64,000 nt of DNA. Source: Cyanoderma ruficeps (lineage: Eukaryota; Chordata; Aves; Passeriformes; Timaliidae). The stretch spans positions 13,250,898-13,314,897 of the forward strand of contig VZDJ01004378.1 in NCBI GenBank assembly GCA_008694505.1, in the 5' to 3' direction. Shown piece after piece: positions 1 to 12,900 of the stretch. Position 1 is the stretch's first letter; the number at the start of each line of letters is the position of its first letter. The notes below the pieces were generated by a model that was given only the letters and a program-made list of their open reading frames with translations, did no database searches and had not been told where the DNA came from. The position numbers and the translations under genes were made by a program.

Positions 1-760
1 GCTTAGCTTCACTTTGCTTTCAATAGAGAACACAGCATAGGTGTTCATGAATGTGACTAAACACACACAGAAAAATTTCGTTTTTAAGGCAGATGCTATC
101 ACCTCAAATTCTCAGGACCTAAAGTAAAGGTATTTTACTAGCATTTACTATCTGGCAAACTGCAATTCAAAATACCAATACTGTAACTGCGGTAATCAGG
201 TGTTTTTTTAAACACAGTTTATATAAAGGCAGTAATTTACATACTCCAAGTAATTTTTAAAGCAGACAACTAGCACACATAAAAAATGTCAGAGCTGAGG
301 CCAGCATGGCTTTTCTACCTCCAAATTTTATCAGCCGTGGAATAACCTCAAGACTAATGGCATATGAAAAAAAATTACAAATAACCAAACTCAAAAACTA
401 CATCTCAATTTTGCCAAAATATGTCTCATTTAAAAAAGATAGTTATCTAAACAATACCTTTTAAATCTAGAGGCACATACATTTACCCTCACAAACTACT
501 GAGCTTTCACTTGCACATTATGATATGTTCTATGTAAGCAAGCTGTACTTGAAATGAAAGTCAGAATACCATCACTCCCTGTCTTGTTCAAAGCCACAAG
601 CTTTGAGCATCTACATCACAATTTGGGAACAGAAGAAAATGTTAGTATCACATCCTCTCTATTTTATTACAGAAATCACAACATATCAAGGAACCACAAA
701 AAAATCCCAAGCACACAGTAAAATTTGTTTTATGGATTAAGAAATAAAGGGTACACTCAC
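1..760 (-). other. LRIG3: LRIG3 intron 12 (partial)
   Basis: Intronic AT-rich DNA left of the exon 12 donor. No further LRIG3 exon (first Ig domain) is visible before the window edge, and I recognise no repeat. Confidence 0.8.
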
Positions 761-924
761 CACAGACAAACCCATCCAGGCTGACAGCAAAAATACTTCT
801 CCCTTTTAGCAGCTGAGGATGGGCACAACTGGCATTTACAAAGCTCTGGAAGTTGTTCTCTGACATCCACTGTGGTAGCCATTTTAACTGGCAGTCACAC
901 AAGAGACTTGATGTGTTGAAGTGC
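761..924 (-). CDS. LRIG3: LRIG3 exon 12: LRRCT cap
   Basis: 164 nt, residues 424-478 plus one base. This is a C-terminal flanking LRR cap with Cys433 and Cys435 (CDC), Cys457 and Cys478, and sequons at N427 and N454. The run [16 protein letters not shown] fits LRIG3 better than LRIG1 or LRIG2. The exon ends in phase 1 (donor GTGAGT), a switch from phase 2 that marks the passage from LRR exons to Ig-domain exons outside the window. Confidence 0.96.
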
Positions 925-3900
925 CTAAGAAAAATCAATTAAAATCAAAGCCTTTTTTTTTTTCTGTTTGTAATACAGATCTGTACGAGCACACTTTTGT
1001 AACAAAACTAAAGTTTAAGCTCAAACACACACACTGCATGAGAAAGATGGCAATATTGTTCAGCTCAAATCCCTTCCCTTGCCCAGCTGGCGATGCTGTC
1101 CCTGATGTCCCCCAGGACATGGGTGACCCTCTTGGCTGCCAGGGCACTGCTGACTCAAATTCAACTTGCCATTGACCAGGACACCAGGTCCCTTTCCACG
1201 GCTCTGCTTCCCATCATCTCATCCCCCAGTCTGCCCATACTCCAGGTGCAGAATCCAGCACTTTCTCTTGTTGAACATTATACAGTTGCTGATTGTCCAG
1301 TCCTCCCACTTGCTGAGGTCTCTCTGCAGGGCTCCCTGCCTTTGAGGGAGTCAAAAGTTGCTCCCAGTTTTGCACCATCTGTGAACTTGCTCAGAGTCCC
1401 TTCCAGTCCTGTGTCCAAGTCATTTACGAAGAGTACAGGGCTGAGGATGGAGGCCTGCTGAACCCCACTAGTGACATGTCACCAAAGGGGAGATGTCACC
1501 CCTTTCAGTATAACCCTCTGCATCCAACCCATGAGCCAGCACTGTTCTGCATTGATCTACAGAAAAAAAGGGTGAGAGGACAAAAACCCATCCTCACTAA
1601 AATATGTTTTTCTCAGTGACCGCTTCACGACTTCTCTGAAGATCTGTCTTGCTGCTACTACAGGAGAGAAGGACCCAATTACAAGCACTGACAACCACGT
1701 CTTTACAAAAGAATTACAGCACTGCATTTCACTGGTCCAGCAAGCTTTAGCTCAGTGATAGCACTGCTGATTTTAGAGCACATTACATCAAAGTCTCCCT
1801 TATCTGAAACCTGTTAGAGATCACCCAATTTAAAATAAGGACTTTGCAGACAACAAACATAGCAGAAAATGAATGCCTCCTATCCTACACTCTCACTTAA
1901 ACACACCCATCATATAAAAAGTAAAAAACCCCAAAACACTGACAGAAGCTTTTTATGTTACTTCAGAGAGATTACAGCAGGGGTTTATCACTGCATCAGG
2001 AGACATCTTACAAGGCTTGTATTTATACATTTTCAGGATATATATACTTAACAGAGATGATGTCTTTTGATAGAAACTTACAACTGTTTGAGTTTCTTCA
2101 TTTGTGAAAATGCATTTCCTTGAACTGACATAATTGCATTGTTACTTAGATCTCTAGGAAGAGAAAAGAAAAATAGGATTAGAAGAAAATAATAGTTTAT
2201 TAAACTGAACGGATTTAAGACCCAAGCACTCATTTGCTATTTTAGTGATATACAAAGGACACTCAAGCTCAAAAGCAACAGAGATGCAAATAGCATCTTC
2301 CATAGCATGTTTAATATGTAAGAATTTCTGCTTTAATTCCAAAATTCACACTCAGCTAACTCCAAAACTGACAAATCTGAAGGTCACAGTAGCAACCATG
2401 CAAGTGTATTTCATCCCAAGTCATAAGTAAAGCTTGTCAGTCCTACTTCAAATTTGGTTAGTATCAAATTATTTTTTTTCCCATTTTGAGTAAAATGTGA
2501 ATTTCTACTACTTACAGGTGTTCAAGTGCATCCAAACCAGAAAATGCCTTCTTTGTAATGGATCTAATCCTGTTTCCTTGGAGTATCCTTAAAAATTTAA
2601 GCACATGATGCAAAAGAAATGTAATTAAATGAAAGTATTTTTGAGCTGAGCAATTGCATTTTTGGCATTTATTTTTAAACTGTGACTACTATTCACCACT
2701 CACCCATCTCTAATGCATCGAAATGCATCACATCTACAAGATACTAATTTGTTCCCCTTGAAAAAATATCTAGATTTTACAATGATTTTAGAAGACATTT
2801 AAGGTGTACAGTTAAGTGACATGGATTATTCTAAATGTACAACTATAAACAGCTTTTAATTTCATAAATTTGCTTTTGAAAATTTCAATGCAATGGAGCC
2901 ACTTCCACTGGATGCTGCTTTATCTTACTGAAAGAACACTAGGCCTGCCGCTACGCCTTTGTCATATGATACACTTCTTATTCCTTAGTATGGGAAAACC
3001 TTATTGCTTTGATAAATATGTCCATAAATTTTAGTAATACTTAAAATATTTCAGATTAGGTTGACTTAGAAAACCTTGAATTTCTTTTATTGAAAAGGAC
3101 ATAGAGAATAAAGTGTTAAGGGAGAAAAAAATCATCTCTGCTATGGAAAATTTAATATCCTTAAGTGCTGGGCTTGATCCTTGAAAGACACATAATAAGC
3201 TAATTTTTTTAAGGCATGATGAGATACAAATATTGTAGCAATACTTACAGCTTCCTAAGTTTATCTAGGCCAGAGAAAGCACCATTCATATCTTCAATAG
3301 TCCATGATATTTCATTGTTTTTCAGATCTCTGTTTAAGAGGGGAGGGGAAATCAAACCACAAAAGCTATTAAAAAGAACAAAGCACATACTTCTTCAACA
3401 GCATGTATTACTTAAAAAGAATTTCTAAATTAGCTTTCTGTTAGGTTGGATTTTTGTTCAGTTGGTTTCTGTGGGTTTTTGAAGAGAAGCTTTCCCTGAT
3501 TACCTTTATCATTTCAATTTTTACTGAGAGACTTTGAAGACTATTAGTATTTTCCCTACTGATAATTAAAAAGATCACAAACTCAACAATTTCTAGAACT
3601 GTGAGCAAACCCTACCCACATACCCCTCTAAAGGTATTCAGATATAGGACTATCATAAGAGAACATGCATGGCAGGAAGGAAAAGGATCAACTGTCATCC
3701 CTTTGAAATTAACACCCTCACATCTTTTTAAGTCCATAATATTAACACCCAGAGAATCATTTTAACATCCCAAAACACTTGCTTAGTTAACTATGAAGTA
3801 CAAAGAGATTAGAGATTTGTGTACAGAATGGTGTGTCAACAAACAATCTACAGGGTAGGGCTGAAGGAGAAAGAAAAATCTAGGAGAAAAAGCCTACTAC

Positions 3901-6900
3901 TCAATACCTAAACACCTCACAATTCTCTAATTTCCTCTCTTTATAATCTCCAACTCTCTATATTCTTTAAAAACATAGTGTACACTCCTCTAATTTGCAT
4001 CTTTCCTAGATGCCCTAAGTGTCAGCATGTGAGCACCCCCCTGAAAATAAAGCCTAGAGGGAAAGGCAATGATTTTGCTCATCTGGCTGACAGATGGATC
4101 AGTGGTATGCAATGGGAAGGTTTAAATAAAGAGGAATGTATTTAGATTAGTTTACTTTGTTCTTTCCCTTCCTTTAAGAAATGCTATTACGAAACATGCT
4201 CTATTACTTAAAGCAATTGTCCAGTAATCACAATGAGTTCTGTGCTCTTATTTCTGCTATGAGGGAAAATCATTCAGTTAAGACACAACTACGATCCAGA
4301 ATTCTAAAACTGTGGGTAGCAGTGCTCTGCTTGCTGCCTCCAAGCAGAGATATGCCTCTCCCACAATAATGCCACTGAAAGTTTGTATCACAGTTACCAC
4401 CATCCATTGTGCACAGCCTTAACAAAAGAGGAACTCCTCCCTTTCTCAACTGTTCTGGAAAGAAATCTCACTGTAAGAAAATCATACACTGATCAGGGGA
4501 AGTTAAAATGTTCTTGTCTATTTCATAAAAAAAAAAGAAATAACCTATAAACACAAGATTTTTCTTTAGATTTTTGACCTTACAAATTGAGTTTGTCAAC
4601 TTACAAAATCTGCAGACTGGAAAGTCCCTTGAAGGCACAATCAGCAATGTAATTTACTTTGTTGTTTCCAATGTACAGACCAACCAGCACGCTTAAACCA
4701 ATGAAGCTTGAATCATCTAACCTTGCTAATTGATTGAACGTCAAATCTCTGCAAATTTAAGGGGGGAAAAAAGAACATTTTAATATTCATGCTGCAGTGC
4801 TTATTTAACCTAGTTCAACACCCATGAATTTTCAGGGGGGAAGCAGAATTTTTCTCCATATGATTCTCACAGAACCCACCACACCACTTCTGACCACACG
4901 GCATTTTGCATTGTTTCAAACAATTCACGAATTACTGCAGAATTGATTTCTGTCATTTGAAAATGACTGTGTTACAGCTTTAGTTTAACTGCTACAGTGA
5001 AATGGAGCAATCACAGCGAACTTCAACTTCTTTCAACAAGATATAACTGTCTTATACAGCAAAGTTGTTGTCACCTTGGAAACTTTGCTATGAAAAATTC
5101 ATAGATCATTGCTAAGAAGCTCATGTTTTGGCATGTACTTGGCTTTTGAAACTGGAAGAGAATAAAGGTACTCACAGCTCACTGAGTTTTTGGCAAAATT
5201 CCCAGGCATCAGGACTGATCCTGCTGATGGCATTTTGGCTGAGATGGAGTTGCTGCAGCATCAGTAAGCCATAAAGCCAGCCTTTGGTTACCTCTGTTAA
5301 GTTGTTATAGTCCAGCTGCCTACAAACACCCACAAACAGAAAAAGATATAAGGTTCAGAAACTCAGCAGCATGCATGCTATGCCACAGGTCCACATCTGC
5401 CCTCAGCACACTGGCTAGATAACTGGAGCTTCTATTTAAATCTTGAATCATAAGCATGCATTTAAAATATGCTGCTCTACACATTCATTACTGACCGTTT
5501 GCTGCTTTTCAGACCACAACTAAACAATTTAATTCAAAAATGCCCTTAAATTTTACCACACAATTCTATTAATTTTGTGCAAATCTACTTAATATGTTAT
5601 CAGCAGAACCTATCTAGCAAAAGTTTGATACTTACAAGACTTCCATGTTGGTCAAACCCCAGAAAGCACCATCCATGAGCCTCGTAACCCCATTTCTCTG
5701 CAGTTTTAATGATTTCAAAGCAGGAAGTCCTTGGAAAGTGAGCCCATCTATTTTTCTGATTTTGTTGCGATTCAGTTCCCTGCATCAATAGAATTTGCAG
5801 TTACAGCACAGAAATTTTACCTACATGCCAACAACCTTCCTTCCCTCTCTGAAAGAACCAACTTTATTTAAACACTTTTCTTGCACACGAAGCAAAGACA
5901 AGAAGCAATAAATATCAAACGTTTTATTGTAGCACATTATGTTCAACCATGTTAATACTGTTCTGCCTTTCTGATACTGAGGACAAGTACTTGGTAGTTC
6001 CTTGATTTTCAGACTTAAAGAATCCCTATAGATCTAGAATGTCATAATTAAGCCTGTTCCCAAAAACTGAAATTTCAAAATTGAAAGCAGTGTTTATCCA
6101 GCATTAGACCTCTTAAGGTTAGTTTGTAATTGCAATCAAATGCAACAGTCAAGAAGAAGTTAAAATTTTAGTTGTGATAACTAGACAGAATTGAATATCC
6201 TGGGTGATTCCTTTCTGTATCTGTAGCCAAGCACTCATTACATCTCTCCCTCCTCCAAAAGCAGTTACACATAGTGCCTTCCCTCTTTCTCAAGTGGTCT
6301 TGGCACTCACCCTTCTGCCACTACACTCACCCCCTGTAGGGCAGAAACGGAGAGCAATGTGTATCCTGCGCGGGAAATGTAGGGCAGAACTAGCTGGAGG
6401 GCAAGATGCAGTGACAGGATTAGACAATACTACCAAAAGGTAGTAAAAGGAGTGATCACCTGCCCCTTCAAGGAACTCTTAGGTCTACCAAACTGGGAAG
6501 AATCTCTCCTTCCAAAACTTATTTCCTCATGCAAAGTAAAGGTCTAAATAATTGTCTCCCCATAGTTATAATATTATTATTTTTCAGTCACAGCCCTATA
6601 AGAATTCAGATTTCCTCTATGGCAGTCTGACACAAAATCTACCTGATAACAAACCTGAGGGAGAGCCCTACTTCTCATCCTGTGTTTAAATATGAATAAA
6701 AAGTGAAGAACATTCAGTAAGAACAGACTTTAGTTCTCCCCTATTCTTCTCTGAATACTTTCAGCTGATAACACAAGTTTTTGGTCTTCCATGCAGATAA
6801 GCTACCTAAGATAACTTGGTCAGCATACCAACTATGAATAAAGGGAACCTTTTTAGGCAAGAATATAACCAACATCTAAAATTTAAGGTGAATCTGAAGA

Positions 6901-9900
6901 TTGGAACATCTACCAAAATCACTAACAAATCCTGAGCTTTGCAGGACTCTTCTCATACTCTTCTACTGAGGCCTGAGTAAATATGGCACTTATATACAGA
7001 AGAAACACAGTCACTCTTTTCCAGAAGTGTCAAGCACCCTAATATTTCCGTGTTCTTATAAACTATCGCTTTCAAGACTAACCTAAGAGATTTTTAACTC
7101 CTGACTATCTGATATGGAAAATAATTATCCAGGATTTGACAAAGTGAAAACCCATTCTCCTGTCCATTTTCTGCACTTTCCAAGTTTTCCACTTTAAAAA
7201 AAAAATAGAGTCTCTTTCATTTAACTTTATTATTTATTCAGTAAAACATTTATGGACAGCACACTATCAGTAAAGCTGAAAGTTTATTTATTCAAGCATA
7301 TTGCTTATTGTCATGCCATCTGAAAGCAAATCAATTTCCTTCATTTCACTGTGAAAGCACAAAGTAAATGACTATTGCAGCGAACTATGTAAGTTTACTT
7401 TACTTACTATTTTCCTGACGCTTTTTCACAGAAATATTGCTACTACCCCTTTTCCAGCCTTTTTTTTTTTTTTTGCTTTTAATAGGCAAACACAATTTTA
7501 AACACAAAGACTGTTCACATCTCACCAACATATAAGACTAGTTTTGTTCAGTACAACGCCACAGTTAGCAAGGGTTGTAGTAATATGTTTTCTCTGTCTG
7601 TCTCGCTCTGCCTCTGGTTAAATTAAAGGCTAAAGTTCAAGCACTGCCAGTGCTTTGGAAAACCTGAAAACAATTAGTCAATTGTAGGTTACACTTACAG
7701 GTGCTGCAGATGGGACAGTTTAAACATCTTTTGAGGAATTGCTGAGATTTTGTTTCTGTTCAATTTCAATACTTGAAGTGTGGTAGACAAATTGTCAAAG
7801 GTACCAGGCTCCATAGAGGTTATTCGGTTACTGTTAATATACCTGTTGAAACAATGTTAAATTTACAGGTTAAATTTACAGTTATTTAATAAATTCTTAA
7901 CACCAAGTAGTGAAACACAAAGCTCTTGTGGTGCATAGTCATGTAAAAACGGAATTTTTTCATATTAATTAGAGCTCTTGACAGCTTATTCTATAGTCAA
8001 ATAGCATTTCACCATCACCAATTTACTCTACTCTGCCAGAGTGTGATAATGGAAGAGGATAATAATATGTGGCAATCCCGTAACTTTTTTATCAGTCAGT
8101 ATATCTGGCATTGTAATATTCCTCAATAAGAATTAAAAGTGTATTCACAAGAAGTCTATCAAACTCCATATAAATACAAACTAGTCTATCCATGAGGAAC
8201 CTAAATTCATTGTATCACATAATTATTTCTCTCAAGAGACACATCTATTTATTTAATCTCAAGATAATGGCCTTAGCTTTCTTTAATGAATTAAAACATC
8301 TCGTTGTAACAACTCATATATTCAAGTTAACAGCTTATGTTAAACTAGACACGTGAAAGTAGGAATATTTAATGTCATTCCAATTAAAAGAAGATTTAGT
8401 ACCTTAATAAGCAGCTGCCAATCTAAATTATTCAACAAGATTTTTCAAAGTTATCTGAAAGAAAAAAATAAACAAAACCAAAAAAAACCAAAACAAACAA
8501 AAAGTCATTTTTACTTACAGGTACTTGAGTTGCAATGATGGGAATGATGAAATTTTTAGCTCTGATAAGTTGTTGTTGCTCAAGTCCAAAGTTTCTAGAC
8601 TCTGAAATGGCTTCAGATGTTCAGACAAAATGTTGGCAATCTTGTTACTGGTCCTGAGATTTAAGGGCAGTAGGCAAAAGACTGTCATTTCCAGAGTAAA
8701 CTCATATTAACTACCTAACTCTGGCAAATGTTAGTTCTTAATTCCCCTACCTGAAAATAATTTTGAGTTACAGAAAAGCAATAAAGTACGTTCTCGATGC
8801 ATAACATTAATTGGAAATCACAAATTGGAATAGTCTAAATAAATTTTCATTATTATTTCTTAAAATATAATTCCAGTAAACTATGAAAAAAATGCAGTAT
8901 AATCAAATTACTGCAGTTCATGGCTTTGAAAAAGAGATGTAAAACTCCATAATCACCTACTTCTGAACAGTAGAAATATCTGATACTTGCATGGAACAGT
9001 ATGTCACGGTATTGACATGTAATGAAATAAGGTTAGAGCTGTTTTCTATTTTAAGTAAATTAATACCATAGTAGCTAAACGCAGTGTTTGGCATTTTTTG
9101 AAAACTCCCTTGGCATGGAAGTCCAACTGAGCTTCAGAAAAAAACACAAAAGATTATAAAAGACCGATGACAGTGCAGACCCCAGAAAAACATTCTATAA
9201 TTGTGGAATTAGACCTAGTATTCCAACCTACAGATTTTTCTAATGAATTGGCAAAGAACAAAAATTCTGCATATTAGAGGTCATTACGGAGTTTTAGACG
9301 TCATGTCTGGTCAAACTTTAGCTCACCATCACTCCCAATTCCACAACAAAAAGTATGCAACAATCTGAAGACGTGGGTACTGCAGTCTGCTCTAAGGAAC
9401 ATTCCTTCTTTCACTTTCACACATGAACTTTTTCCAGTGACCCTATTCCATGTTCATACTCAGCAACCTACCAGTTTTTCCATCTTGGCTGCATAATATA
9501 CAGAATCATACACACCCATCAGCAACATTATCTTTCAGGGCTACCAGTACATAGGTGAAAGCAGATCATGACCAATTAAACAAATGTAACCTGAAATGAT
9601 TGTTACCTTGTAAGTTCAAGTCAGTTCTAGCTGTGGTACATTCTATACCAGGTTTGATAATTACCAAAATTTAGGAGCTTTCCCCAGATCCTAGAGATGG
9701 CAGGCAAACACAATTTTATTAAACTATCAACAAGAGTATTAATTCTGGAAGGTGTTTACCTTTACTGGAAATTTTGCAAAATAATGCTCTGAATCAAATA
9801 GTAAGCCACACATTAGGGTAGCATGGACAACTCTCATGTATTCAAGGGGTGTGGGGGAACTACTGCTTGAGACAAAAAAGCCCTAACTCACAAACTGAAC

Positions 9901-12900
9901 CAGAAGTGAGATTAATGGGCTTTCTGACCACATATGGGAATGGGTAAGCGATCCTGCAGCCCCTCCAATGCTGAGCCTGTATCATGTTTCATTCCTTAGG
10001 CTGTCTGGTAGAGGTACTCTGCATTTTTAAACTCTTATCTGAAAGTATTTATAATAAATGGAAACAAATTACTTTAATAAAAAACAACAACAAACACCAC
10101 CACCACGTGTCAGTTCCATGGGCCAAATAAGAATGTGAGTTAGATAACAGGTCACAGAGCCTTGCCTTTATGCATTAGTTTGTTTACAAGGTAATTACTA
10201 ACAGGGTATTAAAACTGCCAATTACTTGAGTGACGAATAAAATTTTCCTTGCAGTAAAAGTGTGCTCCAGCAGAAGCCAGCAATTTCCTGAACTGCACGC
10301 CTTCTAAATTGCAGTGTGAAAGTGCTCAGTTATAAGACGGCTTGCACAGTGCTGTCTTTGTGTCAGCACTGCTCCATAAAACAGAAATTCCTCACAACTG
10401 GCAGGATAATAGCCCCTGTATTACAAACTTTAGTTGAATCTAATGGAACCGAATAAACTCTTCCACCATCTTCAGAGTAGCGCTTGAAACAACTGGCAAA
10501 TTACCTGACACAGACCAGGTACAACAAAAAGAACCAAACAAAAACCCTCAGCTTGTTTGTTTCAGGAACATTTTTCTTTTTTGGAGTTGGTAAGGCCATA
10601 TTGAAGAGTGACAAGCAACTTATTTTGCCCACTGAAACTGCACTACACATCGTAGTCCCAGTCCAACTCACAATCAGAATCAAACCAGCCTTCATTGCAC
10701 TTTCCTGCTTAATTGTATTTGTAGAAATTACTCAGCTACAAAACAGCTGAATGGTTCACTCCCTATTGCTCTGGACCCTAGTCCAATTTCTCTTCAAAAG
10801 AATATTAGTAATTCACACCTGGAAGATTATTCAGCACTAAAGATATCCAAATAGTTCTACTTTAAGACCCAACTTTATTTAAAATGAGAAAGTTAACCTC
10901 TTATTTGATTTTTCTTCATAATCATTGCTTAAACAAATTGAAAAAACCCCAACGTATCATGTTCCTCGTAACTGCCAAATCACCATTAAAATTAGTCAAG
11001 AAGGACATGTTGAACACACAAGCCTATCTTAACTGTCAAGACAGAACCAAAGAATACACATGTGGGCACAATGACAAAAGTTTTTTCACTGAGAGGAGGG
11101 TGGGGGTAAGAAAACCCAAAAGAAAATCTTTCCTGTGAGATGCTACTATTGCTGTGTTCAGACAAAAAGAGCTGCATACAACCCACTGGTTTAATTTCAC
11201 AGACCTTCCAGGGAGATGAGAGAAAGGGAGATCCCCTGCAACAAGAAAACCAGCACATCAAATTCTCCCAAAAACGAATCTGCAGTAATTTGGTAACAAT
11301 TTCTTTATGTGGAAGGAACAACCACATGCTGCAGTTTCCTTACAACTTACCTTGTTACAGCTAAAGCTGCAGGAGCACCAAGGAACGCAGATAAACCCAC
11401 CAAAAATACCTACATGAATTTCAACATGCCTTTTGCAATTTTAGTGCCTACACCCTGACTTTCAGCAAAAATCCCACAAACCAACAACCATGAGTGCATA
11501 TAGACTGATTTAACAACTTTTACATAAGCCTGTGTGAATACCAGCTTAAGAGAGAATACCAGTTTTTCATTATGGGTATGAGAAACCTTAGCTTTCTTCT
11601 CAATATCCATGACTTTAAACACACCAGTAGGCCAGAAATCCTGTAACAGCCCTCTCAATCCTGATCTCTAGACTCATTCTATATAACCAGCTACCATGTA
11701 ACTGACCTAATGACTTCTACTTTGCTCACTCTGGAGAAAGACGGAGCAGGTCAAAACCATCTGTATCGATGCTGTCGAGCATCTACTTAACGCCTTTCAG
11801 ATATAAAAGCTCTTAAGTGGTGAAACATTCTCCCCCTCCTCTCAGTTTTTAAAGATCTGAGATAGTCATACTGTCTCTTGATAAAGATTGTCAGTATAAA
11901 ATGTTTTCTACCTACGAAAAATATCCATGTAAGCTCTGTGAGTTGTAACTCATCATGCACACTGTACCACGGAAAACCCAAGGCAGGGACAGATTAGGTC
12001 CTGAAGTCCTATCCTTTGTTTCTCTTTGAAATCTCAGCACAAAAAACCACTCCTGCACTTCCAGCCTAGCTTCTTCTTCCAGGTATATCCTGATCTGCAG
12101 TGTTTTGAAAACTTCTTAGTTGGATCACCCTACTATCCTGACATGGAATACGTGTAGGAGCCTGGAGGCAGAGCAACCTGGTAAAAAACAAGTTGTCTAG
12201 AAAGACAGCTTTGGGGAAGAGTCCATGAAGCCTGTTCTGGATAACTGCTTGATGTAAAGTAACTATCCTAACATATGTGTGTATCTGGACTAATACAGCA
12301 CCTCCTGTCCCTCAACTAAGCCCTGAGAGGCAGAATAATCTGAATCACAAACAGGCAAATTAAACCACAGCGGAATCTCCTGCTGGAAAACAGGAGGATA
12401 CATAAAGAGGGGGGGGAAAATATTCCTTCTGCTAGGATTAGATGTATCTTTCTGACCAGTTCTGAGGCCAAAACACAGAGATTAATGGATGCCTAGTCTG
12501 ACCAGATTAGAGCTGTTTTGGAGGCAGCCATATCAGAGCCCTTGCAAAACCAACATGACTGTCCATATCTGAGCATGTTCTGAGTGGTCTCCATTGTATG
12601 CCACTACAACTCACAGCCTCCTTTTAAATTTTTCTGCGTTTTTCACCTGTTTTTCCCATCACTCACCACCTGACATCATGTTCATATAGCTGGCATATTC
12701 TTTCTTGCACTCCCCCTCCTCCCCTCCCAAACTCCTTTGGGAGCAATGATGAAAACACAGTGTGGAAGAAAAATTGAAGCAAAACCAAATTTTATTAAAT
12801 ACAAAGGATCAAAACTGTAATTGCAAGTCCTGGAAGATACATACCTTCTGGCTTTTAGGATAAGTCTGGATAAATTTAAGGAACCCTTATCAGAAGAGCC

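Larger units (their letters stand above)
2154..5635 (-). other. LRIG3: LRIG3 introns 6-10 (short introns between LRR exons)
   Basis: Introns 10 (2154-2515), 9 (2588-3248), 8 (3330-4604), 7 (4749-5175) and 6 (5320-5635). All are AT-rich, with GT-AG boundaries on the minus strand. I recognise no repeat or RNA gene in them. Confidence 0.85.

Noticed and set aside
1093..1461. 122-codon plus-strand frame
   Set aside because: It lies in the antisense of a CR1 LINE fragment.
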